Shown here piece after piece: positions 16,544-24,942 of a DNA stretch of 64,000 bases. The number at the start of each line of letters is the position of its first letter. Position 1 is the stretch's first letter. A model generated the notes under the pieces. That model ran no database searches and was not told where the DNA came from. It saw only the letters and a program-made list of their open reading frames with translations. Origin of the DNA: Paracoccus sp. SCSIO 75233 (GTDB taxonomy: Bacteria > Pseudomonadota > Alphaproteobacteria > Rhodobacterales > Rhodobacteraceae); assembly GCF_027912675.1 (NCBI RefSeq), contig NZ_CP115757.1, positions 1,240,001 to 1,304,000 of the forward strand, read 5' to 3'. The position numbers and the translations under genes are program-made.

Positions 16544-17596
16544 ATGCGCAATCTCATGATTTACGGTGCTTATGGTTACACCGGCGAACTCATTGTCCGC
16601 GCGGCGGTTGAGCGCGGACACCAGCCGATCATCGCCGGCCGCAGCGAGGGCAAGCTGCTCCCGCTGGCTGAAGAGTTGTTGCTGGATTACCGCGCGTTCA
16701 ATGCGGAAGATGCGGCGGAACATCTTGCGGATGTGGGAACGGTCCTGAACTGCGCCGGACCTTTCTCCCGGACGGCGGCACCGCTTGTCGCGGCCTGCCT
16801 TGACCGGAAAACCCACTACGTCGACATCACCGGAGAAATTCCCGTTTTCTCTCATTGTCACGATCTCGACGAGGCCGCGCGGCAGGCCGGTGTCATCCTG
16901 TGCCCCGGTGCGGGGTTCGACATCGTCCCGACCGATTGCCTCGCCGCGTCGCTGAAAGAACGCCTGCCGAATGCCGAGACGATCAATCTCGCCTTTTCCT
17001 TTGGCACGAAACCCAGCATCGGCACCGCGAAAACCACGCTGGAGGCGCTGGAGCATGGCGGGCTTGTCCGGCGCGATCACAAGCTGGAGCAGGTTGGCAA
17101 CGCGTATGACATCCGCAAAATCCCCTTCCCCGAGGGCGATCGCTGGGCCGCGACGATCCCGTGGGGCGATGTCTTTACATCTGGTGTCTCAACCGGCGTG
17201 CCGAATGGCATGGTCTATGCCGCCCTGCCCCGGTCGCTGGCCATCGCGATGCGGCTTGCATCACCGTTCCGCGGATTGCTGGGCAAGGATTCGGTCAAGA
17301 AACGGCTCGAAAAAATGGTCGAAGCGCGCTTTGCTGGCGGACCAGATGACGAGGCGCGTTCCGAACAGCGGACCGAGTTCTGGGGCGAGGCCATTGCCCC
17401 GGATGGCGAGCGGGTTGCGCTGAGTTTTTCAGCCCCGAATGTCTATAGCCTTACGGTCGATACGGCGGTTGAGATTGCCGCGTGGTGCCAGGCCCAAAGC
17501 GGCGCTTCCGGTTACGCGACAGCATCCATGATCATGGGCGCGGATTTCATTACCACCCGCCCCGGCGTGTCAGCGATGAAGGAACCCCCTTCTTAA
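16544..17596 (+). CDS. Saccharopine dehydrogenase-like / trans-acting enoyl reductase family protein
   Basis: 350 residues. The N-terminus MRNLMIYGAYGYTGELIV has the Rossmann-type GxYGYTG dinucleotide loop, followed by VLNCAGPF, THYVDITGE and CPGAGFDIVPTDCLA, all typical of the saccharopine dehydrogenase NADP-binding superfamily. Members of this branch include lipid-modifying trans-acting enoyl reductases as well as uncharacterised oxidoreductases, so the substrate is open. True lysine-pathway saccharopine dehydrogenases differ in the second half. It converges on ribE with a 16-base gap. Confidence 0.8.
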   Translation: MRNLMIYGAYGYTGELIVRAAVERGHQPIIAGRSEGKLLPLAEELLLDYRAFNAEDAAEHLADVGTVLNCAGPFSRTAAPLVAACLDRKTHYVDITGEIPVFSHCHDLDEAARQAGVILCPGAGFDIVPTDCLAASLKERLPNAETINLAFSFGTKPSIGTAKTTLEALEHGGLVRRDHKLEQVGNAYDIRKIPFPEGDRWAATIPWGDVFTSGVSTGVPNGMVYAALPRSLAIAMRLASPFRGLLGKDSVKKRLEKMVEARFAGGPDDEARSEQRTEFWGEAIAPDGERVALSFSAPNVYSLTVDTAVEIAAWCQAQSGASGYATASMIMGADFITTRPGVSAMKEPPS

Positions 17597-17612
17597 GCCA
17601 TCCGGCAGCGGG

Positions 17613-18212
17613 TCAGGACAGATCCGCCTCTGCCAGCCGTGCCACATAGCGCGCAAGGGTATCGATCTCCAGATTGACCATGTCGCCGGTCTTCGCATCG
17701 CCCCAGGTCGTGACCTCCTGCGTGTGCGGGATCAGATTGATGCCGAAGCGGTTGCCATCGACCTCGTTCACGGTCAGCGACGTGCCGTTCAGCGCGACCG
17801 AGCCTTTTGGCGCAATGAACCGTGCCAGATACGGAGGCGCGTCAAAGACCAGCCGCGTGCTGTCGCCCTCGTCCCGCATATCGACGATCTCGGCCACGCC
17901 ATCGACATGGCCGCTGACGATGTGACCGCCAAGCTCATCCCCGACTTTCAGCGCCCGCTCCAGATTCAGCCGCTTGCCATTGTTCCAGCCATTCGCACCG
18001 ATATTGGTCTTGGAAACTGTCTCTGCCGAAATATCGACATCGAACCAGTCCGGGCCTTTGGCGATGACCGTCAGACATACGCCGTCGCAGGCGATGGAGG
18101 CCCCCATGTCCACGCTGTCCATATCGTAGCCGCACTGGATACGGGCGCGCATGTCGCCGCGCATCTCGACCCCGGTGACGATGCCAATATCGGTGATAAT
18201 GCCGGTGAACAT
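17613..18212 (-). CDS. ribE: Riboflavin synthase, alpha subunit
   Basis: 199 residues made of two similar lumazine-binding barrels (about 1-95 and 96-190), starting MFTGIITDIG. The repeated motifs (ACDGVCLTV and VALNGTSLTVNEV; GGHIVSGHVDG) are clear. It dismutates two 6,7-dimethyl-8-ribityllumazine molecules to riboflavin. In relatives ribE often lies directly beside ribD; here a capsule cassette in the opposite orientation separates them by 4.7 kb. Confidence 0.96.
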   Translation of the reverse strand: MFTGIITDIGIVTGVEMRGDMRARIQCGYDMDSVDMGASIACDGVCLTVIAKGPDWFDVDISAETVSKTNIGANGWNNGKRLNLERALKVGDELGGHIVSGHVDGVAEIVDMRDEGDSTRLVFDAPPYLARFIAPKGSVALNGTSLTVNEVDGNRFGINLIPHTQEVTTWGDAKTGDMVNLEIDTLARYVARLAEADLS

Positions 18213-18366
18213 TTAGCCTCCTGCGCTTTGCATTCTGGCTAGCGAAGCGCGGGCGCGACGGCAAGTCTGTTGGCGCAAGTTTTTTTTGTATTGCAAAAAA
18301 AGGTTTCAACCATCGGTAGAATGGGACATATATGTCTTTGACAAGACGAGGGACTGCATTCTGCTT
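18213..18366. promoter_or_regulatory. Divergent ribE / kpsS intergenic region with an A/T palindrome
   Basis: This 154-base region must hold the promoters of ribE (minus) and the capsule cassette (plus). A perfect inverted repeat TTTTTTTG / CAAAAAAA with a five-base loop lies at 18281-18301, unusually A/T-rich for this genome. It could be a terminator-like structure or an operator; I do not recognise the binding protein. The kpsS start has only a weak upstream GAGG. Confidence 0.4.
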
Positions 18367-19710
18367 ATGCCGCGCATTCTACAGCCAGAGCTTTCACAGG
18401 ACGCGACCTGCTGGGCCGCGAATGTGCCTGCGGGCGAGCGGGTGTTCCTGCTGCTGCAAGGGCCGCATGGGCCGTTCTTCAATCGTCTCGGCCATATTCT
18501 GGACCAGACCGGCGCGACCGTCTGGCGCGTGGCGTTCAATGCCGGCGATGTATTTTTCTGGGACCGGAAGGACCGGCTGATCCGGCATCAGGCCCCGGCG
18601 GAGGAATGGCCCGCGCATCTGGCCCGGATCATATCCGAAAAAGGCGTGACCGATATCGTGCTTTACGGCGATGTGCGGCCGGTTCATGCCGCGGCCAGGC
18701 AGGCAGCACGGAACCACGGCCTGACGCTGCATGTGTTCGAGGAAGGTTATCTTCGCCCCTTCTGGATCACCTATGAGCGGGGCGGATCGAACGGACATTC
18801 GCGGCTGATGCAAATTTCGCTGTCCGACATGCGTGCGGCGCTTCGTGGGCCGCAGGGTGATATTCCGCGTCCCCCGGCGAATTGGGGGGATATGCGGCAG
18901 CATAAATTCTATGGCGCGCTTTATCATTTCCTCCTGCTGACCGCGAACGGCCGTTTCCCCGACTATCGGACGCATCGCGATATCTCGGTCATGCGCGAGT
19001 TCAGGCTGCATCTGCGCCGCCTGATCTTCAGCCCTTACATGATGGTCAGCCAGTCGATGAGGTCGCGCAGAATCCGGCGGAGCGGAAACCCCTTCACGCT
19101 GGTTCTGATGCAGCTTGAACATGATGCGAGTTTTCGGGCCCATTCCGATTACGGCTCCACGCGCGAGTTCGTCGATGAGGTGCTGAAGAACTTTGCCGAA
19201 CATGCGCCTAATCATCACCATCTGGTGTTCAAGGCGCATCCGCTGGAGGATAATCGCGGCCAGTACGGCACCGTCATCAGGCAAAAAGCCGCCGAGCTGG
19301 GCATTTCGCAGCGCGTGCATCTGGTGCCGGGCGGCAAGCTTGCACCGCTTCTGGGCCATGCGCGCTCGGTCGTTACGGTAAACTCGACGGCAGCACAGCA
19401 GGCATTGTGGCGCGGGCTTCCGGTCAAGGCTTTGGGCCGGGCGGTCTATGGCAAGGAAAATCTGGTTTCTTCGCAGCATCTTGCGGAATTTTTCGTGCGT
19501 CCGGCGCGGCCAAATCCGCATCTCTACCGGCGTTACCGGGATTACCTGCTGGAAACGAGCCAGCTTCCCGGTGGCTTCTACGCAGAAAGGGCCCGGGCCC
19601 CGGCGCTGCGCTTGCTGGTCGATATGATGCTGGCCCCTGCCGATCCCTATGACGCCTTCGCGACGGGACATGCGGAAACGAGGCAACAACCCGGATCGGA
19701 TTCCGGTTAA
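18367..19710 (+). CDS. kpsS: Capsular polysaccharide export protein, KpsS/LipB family
   Basis: 447 residues from the ATG at 18367 (MPRILQPELSQ), the most downstream start that keeps the whole family region; an earlier in-frame ATG at 18286 has no ribosome binding site. Motifs of the Capsule_synth family are present: LLLQGPHGPFF near the N-terminus, HVFEEGYLRPFWIT (EEGYLRP) around residue 125, VFKAHPLEDNRG and the late SVVTVNSTAAQQALW. In characterised systems KpsS and KpsC build the beta-Kdo linker on lyso-phosphatidylglycerol that anchors group 2 capsules. It is the first gene of a three-gene cassette. Confidence 0.88.
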   Translation: MPRILQPELSQDATCWAANVPAGERVFLLLQGPHGPFFNRLGHILDQTGATVWRVAFNAGDVFFWDRKDRLIRHQAPAEEWPAHLARIISEKGVTDIVLYGDVRPVHAAARQAARNHGLTLHVFEEGYLRPFWITYERGGSNGHSRLMQISLSDMRAALRGPQGDIPRPPANWGDMRQHKFYGALYHFLLLTANGRFPDYRTHRDISVMREFRLHLRRLIFSPYMMVSQSMRSRRIRRSGNPFTLVLMQLEHDASFRAHSDYGSTREFVDEVLKNFAEHAPNHHHLVFKAHPLEDNRGQYGTVIRQKAAELGISQRVHLVPGGKLAPLLGHARSVVTVNSTAAQQALWRGLPVKALGRAVYGKENLVSSQHLAEFFVRPARPNPHLYRRYRDYLLETSQLPGGFYAERARAPALRLLVDMMLAPADPYDAFATGHAETRQQPGSDSG

Positions 19711-19804
19711 CATGCAAGTAACTATAGAAGATATCGCGATCAGCCGTTATCTTGCGACGCAAGAGGCAGCTTCAGGCAGCGGCACAATCAGGAGTAGAGG
19801 ATAC

Positions 19805-20947
19805 ATGTCTAACCCGATCTCGGTCGAAAAGCCGCGCAACATGCGCATGCCCCTGACATTGGCAATGATTGCTGTAACAGCGCTGGCGGGATGCGGCCTG
19901 CCGCGTTCAGGCCCGAGCAAGAATGAAATCCTGTCCGGTGCCGTCGAAAACGGCGGCGATGCGCATATTATTTACGTCAACAACCATGTTAACCGGACCG
20001 CCAATTTCACCCCGTCCTATGGGTTTTCCAGCGGTTTCCTGAGTGCAGGCGCGGTCGGCGCGGATGAGATTCGTCCGGGCGACACGCTGGGCCTGATGAT
20101 CTGGGAAAACGTCGATGACGGGCTGCTGGCCGGTCTGGGTCAAAGCTCGACCCAGCTTGAACAGCTTCAGGTTGATAGCGCGGGCTATATCTTCGTCCCT
20201 TACGCCGGGCGTGTGCGCGCCGCCGGCCGGTCCCCGGAACAGCTTCGCAACGCCATCACCTCGCGGCTGGAAAGCCAGACCCCCGACCCGCAGGTGACCG
20301 TCACCCGCGTGGCCGGTGACGGCGCGACGGTGTCGGTCATGGGCAAGGTCTTCGGTCAGGGTGTCTACCCGATCGAACGGCCAACCCGGAACCTGTCCTC
20401 GATGCTGGCGGAGGCGGGTGGCGTCAATATTGAACCCGAGGTCGCCGTGGTCACCGTGAAACGCGGGCGCGAGACCGGCAAGGTCTGGCTGTCGGATTTG
20501 TATTTCAACCCCTCCTACGACATCGCGCTGCGGCCCGGTGACGTCATTCTGGTGGAGGAGGATCAGCGCAGCTTTACCGCCCTCGGTGCGCTCGGCTCCC
20601 AAACTCAGGTGCCGCTGGGCAACGAGCAGGTGAGCGCGATTGAGGCTGTGGCGATGGTCGGCGGGCTTTCGACCAACACCGCCGATCCGACGGGTGTGTT
20701 CGTGCTGCGGGACGAACCCGGTGCCGTCGCCTCCGCCGTGCTTGGCCAGCCGATCAACGGGACACAGCGTATGGCCTATGTGCTGGACCTGACGCGGCCG
20801 AACGGACTGTTCCTGGCGCGTGACTTCCTCGTCCGCGATGGCGATACGATCTATGTCACCGAGGCACCCTATGTGCAGTGGCAGAAGATCCTCGGCGCGA
20901 TTACCGGCGGCGCGCAATCTGCGAATGCGCTGTCCAACACGCTTTAA
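19805..20947 (+). CDS. Polysaccharide export outer-membrane lipoprotein (Wza/KpsD family)
   Basis: 380 residues from the ATG at 19805 behind an AGGAGTAGAGG ribosome binding site. The signal ends in a lipobox (VTALAGCG) near residue 32, so the mature protein should be a lipoprotein; a start at the internal ATG 19841 would give a more standard signal length. The poly-export domain (IRPGDTLGLMIWENVD, GYIFVPYAGRVRAAG) and SLBB-type repeats (VSVMGKVFGQGVYPI, LGALGSQTQVPL) follow. It would form or contact the outer-membrane channel for the capsule. A tight one-base TAATG overlap links it to kpsC. No KpsE, KpsM or KpsT is in the window. Confidence 0.9.
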   Translation: MSNPISVEKPRNMRMPLTLAMIAVTALAGCGLPRSGPSKNEILSGAVENGGDAHIIYVNNHVNRTANFTPSYGFSSGFLSAGAVGADEIRPGDTLGLMIWENVDDGLLAGLGQSSTQLEQLQVDSAGYIFVPYAGRVRAAGRSPEQLRNAITSRLESQTPDPQVTVTRVAGDGATVSVMGKVFGQGVYPIERPTRNLSSMLAEAGGVNIEPEVAVVTVKRGRETGKVWLSDLYFNPSYDIALRPGDVILVEEDQRSFTALGALGSQTQVPLGNEQVSAIEAVAMVGGLSTNTADPTGVFVLRDEPGAVASAVLGQPINGTQRMAYVLDLTRPNGLFLARDFLVRDGDTIYVTEAPYVQWQKILGAITGGAQSANALSNTL

Positions 20948-22953
20948 TGCAGCCTGAACCATCTTCAGCCGCCGGGGTTCGGCCCCGGCGGCTTTTCGTA
21001 TTCAATGGCGGGCTGCTGCGCGGGCAGGTGCGCAGAATACTCGACCTTGCGGGCTGGACGCCCTGTGTCGGGATACCGGACACCGGTGACGCGGTCGGCA
21101 TATGGGGGGCAGCGGCTACGTCGTGGCGCGGAAAAGCGGTTGCTGCGCGCCGTCGTGCCGATCTGGTGCATGTGGAGGACGCGTTTCTGCGGTCTGTCCT
21201 TCCGGGGCGGGCACGGGGTCCGGTGGCGCGACGGGGTCCGCTGGGGCTGATCGTCGATCCGCTGGGCCTGCATTTTGACCCCGCCCGCCCGTCACTGATC
21301 GAGACGCTGGTGACCTCCGGCAGGGCAGCGGCGTTTGCCGGTCAGGCCCGCACAGGGATCGACCGGCTGATCGCGGCTGATCTGTCCAAGTATAACGGAC
21401 ATCTGCCCGATTCCCCGCTGCCCGCCCCCGGCTATGTTCTGGTGATAGATCAGGTCGCGGGTGACGCCTCGCTCATGGGTGCCGGTCGCGCGGAATTCCT
21501 GCGGATGCTGGAGGTTGCGCGGGCGGAAAACCCCGGCGCGCGCATCGTCATCCGAAGCCACCCGGAATCCGCAAACGGTCTGCGGGCCGGGCATTTTACG
21601 CGCGATGATCTGCGGGACGGGGAGGAGATCGCGGATGGTCCCCTCTCACCCTGGGCTTTGCTGCGTGGTGCGCAAGCGGTCTATGTGTACAGCTCTCAGC
21701 TTGGATATGAGGCGATGCTGGCGGGGCATGTGCCGCGCATCTTCGGCCACCCCTTCTATGCCGGTTGGGGGTTGAGCGATGATGAACATAATTTTCCGCG
21801 TCGCGGTCATGCCTCAATCGAAACGCTTTTGGCGGCCTCTCATCTGCTCGCCCCGATCTGGTACGATCCCTGCCATGACCGGCTGACGGATTTCAACGGC
21901 GCGGTCAATCAACTCGAAGCCGAGGCAAAGGCCTGGCGTCAGGATCACGCGGGGCATCGTGCTTATGGTATGCGGCTGTGGAAGCGGGCCGCGATCGCGC
22001 GCAGCTTCGGCTCCGGTCGTGGCGTCCGATTCACCAATGACCGTGCTGAGAGGGCGACGCTTTGCTGGGCCAGCCGGGAACAGGAGCTTCAGCATCCGCC
22101 CAAACTAAGGGTTGAAGACGGGTTCCTGCGCTCCCGTGGTCTGGGTGCAGCATTGGTTCCGCCGCTTTCGCTGGTCGCGGATGATCTTGGCATCTATTAC
22201 GATCCGACGCGCCCGTCACGGCTGGAAAAGCTGATGGCAGCGCCGCTGCCGCCGGGCGGGGTCGCGCGTGCGGCGCAGCTTCGGGAAAGGCTGATCGCTG
22301 CGGGGCTGACCAAGTATAATCTCAAGACATCCATTTCGCTGCCCCCTCGTGACGGGCGGCGGCGCATTCTGGTGCCGGGACAGGTGGAGGACGACGCCTC
22401 CATCCAGCGCGGCGCGGGCGCGGAACGCAGCAATCTCGCGCTCTTGGAACGGGTGCGCGCGGAAAACCCGGATGCGTTTGTGATCTACAAACCGCACCCG
22501 GATATCGAGGCGGGCTTGCGTCCGGGTGACATCCCCGAAGCCGATCTGACCCGGCTTGCCGACCATGTGGCGCGGGATGCGGACCCTGTGGCGCTGATCA
22601 ACGATGCGGATGAGGTGTGGACGATCACCTCTACCCTTGGGTTTGAGGCGCTGTTGCGCGGCGTGCCTGTCACGACTCTGGGCGCGCCATTCTATGCTGG
22701 CTGGGGTCTGAGCCGCGATCTGGGCCCGATCGCCGGGCGGCGAGACGCGCGACCGGGGCTGGACGGGCTGACCCATGCCGCGCTGATTGCCTATCCCCGC
22801 TATTTCGATCCGGTGCGCCTGTTGCCCTGCCCGCCCGAAGTCGCGGTTGATCGCCTGACCGATCCCGGCCTCGCCGCCCAAGCGCCCCGCCTGCGCTGGT
22901 TGTCCAAGGCGCAGTCTTTGTTCAGCCAGCATAGCTGGATCTGGCGACGCTAA
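20947..22953 (+). CDS. kpsC: Capsular polysaccharide biosynthesis protein KpsC, two-module beta-Kdo transferase
   Basis: 668 residues containing two related halves (about 15-330 and 345-640). Each half repeats the pattern of an acidic VED-FLRS motif (VEDAFLRSV; VEDGFLRSRGLG), a conserved DPLGLHFDPARPS or DDLGIYYDPTRPS stretch, an HP motif (IRSHPES; YKPHPDIEAG) and a GHPFYAGWGLS or GAPFYAGWGLS ending. This is the two-glycosyltransferase layout of KpsC, which adds alternating beta-Kdo linkages to the lipid anchor. The ATG overlaps the preceding stop by one base and its own stop overlaps the convergent ribD stop by four bases. Confidence 0.92.
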   Translation: MQPEPSSAAGVRPRRLFVFNGGLLRGQVRRILDLAGWTPCVGIPDTGDAVGIWGAAATSWRGKAVAARRRADLVHVEDAFLRSVLPGRARGPVARRGPLGLIVDPLGLHFDPARPSLIETLVTSGRAAAFAGQARTGIDRLIAADLSKYNGHLPDSPLPAPGYVLVIDQVAGDASLMGAGRAEFLRMLEVARAENPGARIVIRSHPESANGLRAGHFTRDDLRDGEEIADGPLSPWALLRGAQAVYVYSSQLGYEAMLAGHVPRIFGHPFYAGWGLSDDEHNFPRRGHASIETLLAASHLLAPIWYDPCHDRLTDFNGAVNQLEAEAKAWRQDHAGHRAYGMRLWKRAAIARSFGSGRGVRFTNDRAERATLCWASREQELQHPPKLRVEDGFLRSRGLGAALVPPLSLVADDLGIYYDPTRPSRLEKLMAAPLPPGGVARAAQLRERLIAAGLTKYNLKTSISLPPRDGRRRILVPGQVEDDASIQRGAGAERSNLALLERVRAENPDAFVIYKPHPDIEAGLRPGDIPEADLTRLADHVARDADPVALINDADEVWTITSTLGFEALLRGVPVTTLGAPFYAGWGLSRDLGPIAGRRDARPGLDGLTHAALIAYPRYFDPVRLLPCPPEVAVDRLTDPGLAAQAPRLRWLSKAQSLFSQHSWIWRR

Positions 22954-23954
22954 GCCTCGCTACGGCTCCAGAACTGGCACAGATCCGGGCCAAGGCGAAG
23001 GCTGCGGCGCAAATCGAAGCGCGGCGCGTCGGTCAGGCGACCCGGCGGCATCGCCCCGACCGAGGCCCGCCCTTCCGAGCCCAGCACCAACCCGGCGCTG
23101 TAAAACACCAGATCGTCAACAAGATCATCGGCCAGAAGGCTGGCGGCAAGCCTGCCGCCGCCCTCGCAGAACACCCGCGTGATCCCCTGACCGGCCAGCT
23201 CCGCCAGCCCGTCGCGAAGATTGCCGGAAATCTGACGCAGCGGTCCATGCGCGGCATCCTCCGGCGGCAGGTCCGGCAGCGATTGCGACGAAACGATAAC
23301 CCGCACCGGCTGGCGCACCGGGCCGAAGCCACGCACATTCAGCGAAGGCATGTCCGCCCGCGCCGTGCCGCCGCCAACCATGACCGCATCGTGCCGCATG
23401 CGCAGCAGGTGAACATGACGGCGCGCTGCTGGCCCGGTGATCCATTGGCTTTCGCCCGACGCGGTCGCGATCCGGCCGTCGAGGCTGGAGGCGAGCTTCA
23501 GGGTCACCATCGGCAGCCCTTGGGTTTCGCGCTTCAAGAAACCACGCTGAAGCCGGGCCGCCGCCTCCGCCGCGATCCCTTCGGCCACTGTGATCCCCGC
23601 ATCGCGCAGCCGGGTATGACCCTGCCCGGCGGTGCGCGGATCAGGATCGGTCAGTGCCGAGACGACCCGAACCACCCCCGCAGCGATCAGGGCATCTGCG
23701 CAAGGCGGTGTTCGTCCGTGATGCGCACAAGGTTCCAGCGTGGTGTAGACCGTCGCCCCGCATGCGGCATCGCCTGCCTGATCGAGCGCCATCCGCTCGG
23801 CATGAGGACGACCGCCGGGCTGGGTCCAGCCGCGTCCGACAACGATGCCGTCTTTCACGATAACGCAGCCGACATTCGGATTGGGCCACACATTGCCCAA
23901 TCCGCGCTGCGCGAGCCGCAACGCATGGTTCATGTGCCGAAGATCGTCGGTCAC
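22950..23954 (-). CDS. ribD: Bifunctional riboflavin deaminase/reductase
   Basis: 334 residues. The N-terminal deaminase domain has zinc ligands in HAERMAL and [11 protein letters not shown]. The C-terminal reductase domain begins near [14 protein letters not shown] and has [16 protein letters not shown]. It performs the second and third steps of riboflavin synthesis. Its ATG overlaps the nrdR stop by four bases, the usual alphaproteobacterial nrdR-ribD pairing. Downstream, where ribE often follows, the capsule cassette converges on it. Confidence 0.96.
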   Translation of the reverse strand: MTDDLRHMNHALRLAQRGLGNVWPNPNVGCVIVKDGIVVGRGWTQPGGRPHAERMALDQAGDAACGATVYTTLEPCAHHGRTPPCADALIAAGVVRVVSALTDPDPRTAGQGHTRLRDAGITVAEGIAAEAAARLQRGFLKRETQGLPMVTLKLASSLDGRIATASGESQWITGPAARRHVHLLRMRHDAVMVGGGTARADMPSLNVRGFGPVRQPVRVIVSSQSLPDLPPEDAAHGPLRQISGNLRDGLAELAGQGITRVFCEGGGRLAASLLADDLVDDLVFYSAGLVLGSEGRASVGAMPPGRLTDAPRFDLRRSLRLGPDLCQFWSRSEA

Positions 23955-24424
23955 GCCTTTTCGTCAGCCCCTTGGGGAGGGCGCAACTCGGAGACGAATT
24001 TGTCGAAATCGCCGGCATCCTGAAAATTCTTGTAGACGCTGGCGAAGCGCACATAGGCGACATTGTCGATGCGGGCGAGGGTTTCCATCACGATCTCGCC
24101 GATCACCTTGGAGTTGATATCGGTCTCGCCCATGCTTTCCAGCCGCCGCACGATGCCGGAGATCATCTGATCGATCCGCTCCGCCTCAACCGGGCGCTTT
24201 TGCATGGCGATCCGGATCGAGCGGGTCAGCTTGTCGCGGTCGAAATCCTCGCGACGGCCATTGGTCTTGACGACGACCAGGTCACGAAGCTGCACACGTT
24301 CATAAGTGGTAAAGCGTCCGCCGCAACCGGGACAGAAGCGCCGCCGCCGGATCGCCGCGTTTTCTTCGGCGGGCCGGGAATCCTTCACCTGTGTGTCAGC
24401 GTTTCCGCAGAACGGGCAGCGCAT
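23951..24424 (-). CDS. nrdR: Transcriptional repressor NrdR
   Basis: 157 residues. The zinc ribbon uses C3 and C6 (MRCPFCG) and C31 and C34 (CPGCGGRF), followed by an ATP-cone domain ([16 protein letters not shown]). NrdR senses ATP/dATP and represses ribonucleotide reductase genes. It is translationally coupled with ribD. A DnaA-box-like 9-mer lies 33 bases upstream of the start. The C-terminal tail rich in acidic and basic residues is variable in the family. Confidence 0.96.
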   Translation of the reverse strand: MRCPFCGNADTQVKDSRPAEENAAIRRRRFCPGCGGRFTTYERVQLRDLVVVKTNGRREDFDRDKLTRSIRIAMQKRPVEAERIDQMISGIVRRLESMGETDINSKVIGEIVMETLARIDNVAYVRFASVYKNFQDAGDFDKFVSELRPPQGADEKA

Positions 24425-24456
24425 GTTTTGACCCTTATCTGGCTCTCACCTCTGAT

Positions 24457-24465
24457 TTATCCACA
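24457..24465 (+). promoter_or_regulatory. DnaA-box consensus 9-mer upstream of nrdR
   Basis: TTATCCACA is an exact match to the DnaA-box consensus TTATNCACA. It is in the 101-base gap between nrdR and yjbQ. One isolated box in 64 kb can occur by chance, so function as a regulatory site for nrdR is only a suggestion. Confidence 0.35.
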
Positions 24466-24525
24466 AGCAGAGGCAAAAGCGCAACAGGATTTGTGGCTTT
24501 GTGGCAGAATACCACCAGATGAAGG

Positions 24526-24942
24526 TCAGCACGCGTTGAAAACAAGCGCAACCTCGCGCCGATGCGGGCTGGTTCGGTGTTCGACAATATAAACGCCCTG
24601 CCAGCGCCCGAGCATCATGCGGCCCGACTGGACAGGGATGGAAAGCGTGGTCGGCAGCATCGCGGCCTTGAGATGCGCCGGCATGTCGTCAGGGCCTTCA
24701 TAACGATGGGTGATCCAATGCATCGACGGGTCGTCGCTTTGCGGCACGCTGCGGTCGAGCCATGCCAGAAGGTCGGTTTGCACATCGGGATCGGCGTTTT
24801 CCTGTATCAGCAGGCTGGCCGAAGTGTGCCGGATCAAGGCCGTCAGAACGCCGTCACCGGAGGCGGAAACAAAGCGCGCAAGCTCGCCGGTGATCTCATA
24901 AAGACCCGGCCCGGCGGTTTCGACGCTGATCTTGCCGATCAT
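24526..24942 (-). CDS. YjbQ/UPF0047 family protein
   Basis: 138 residues. Motifs of the family are clear: VLTALIRHTSASLLIQENADPDV near residues 30-55, THRYEGPDDMPAHLKAAM, and the C-terminal GRWQGVYIVEHR. Several members have weak thiamine-phosphate synthase activity in vitro and the family is annotated as secondary thiamine-phosphate synthase; the physiological role is unclear. The ATG overlaps the rmuC stop by four bases. Confidence 0.9.
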   Translation of the reverse strand: MIGKISVETAGPGLYEITGELARFVSASGDGVLTALIRHTSASLLIQENADPDVQTDLLAWLDRSVPQSDDPSMHWITHRYEGPDDMPAHLKAAMLPTTLSIPVQSGRMMLGRWQGVYIVEHRTSPHRREVALVFNAC

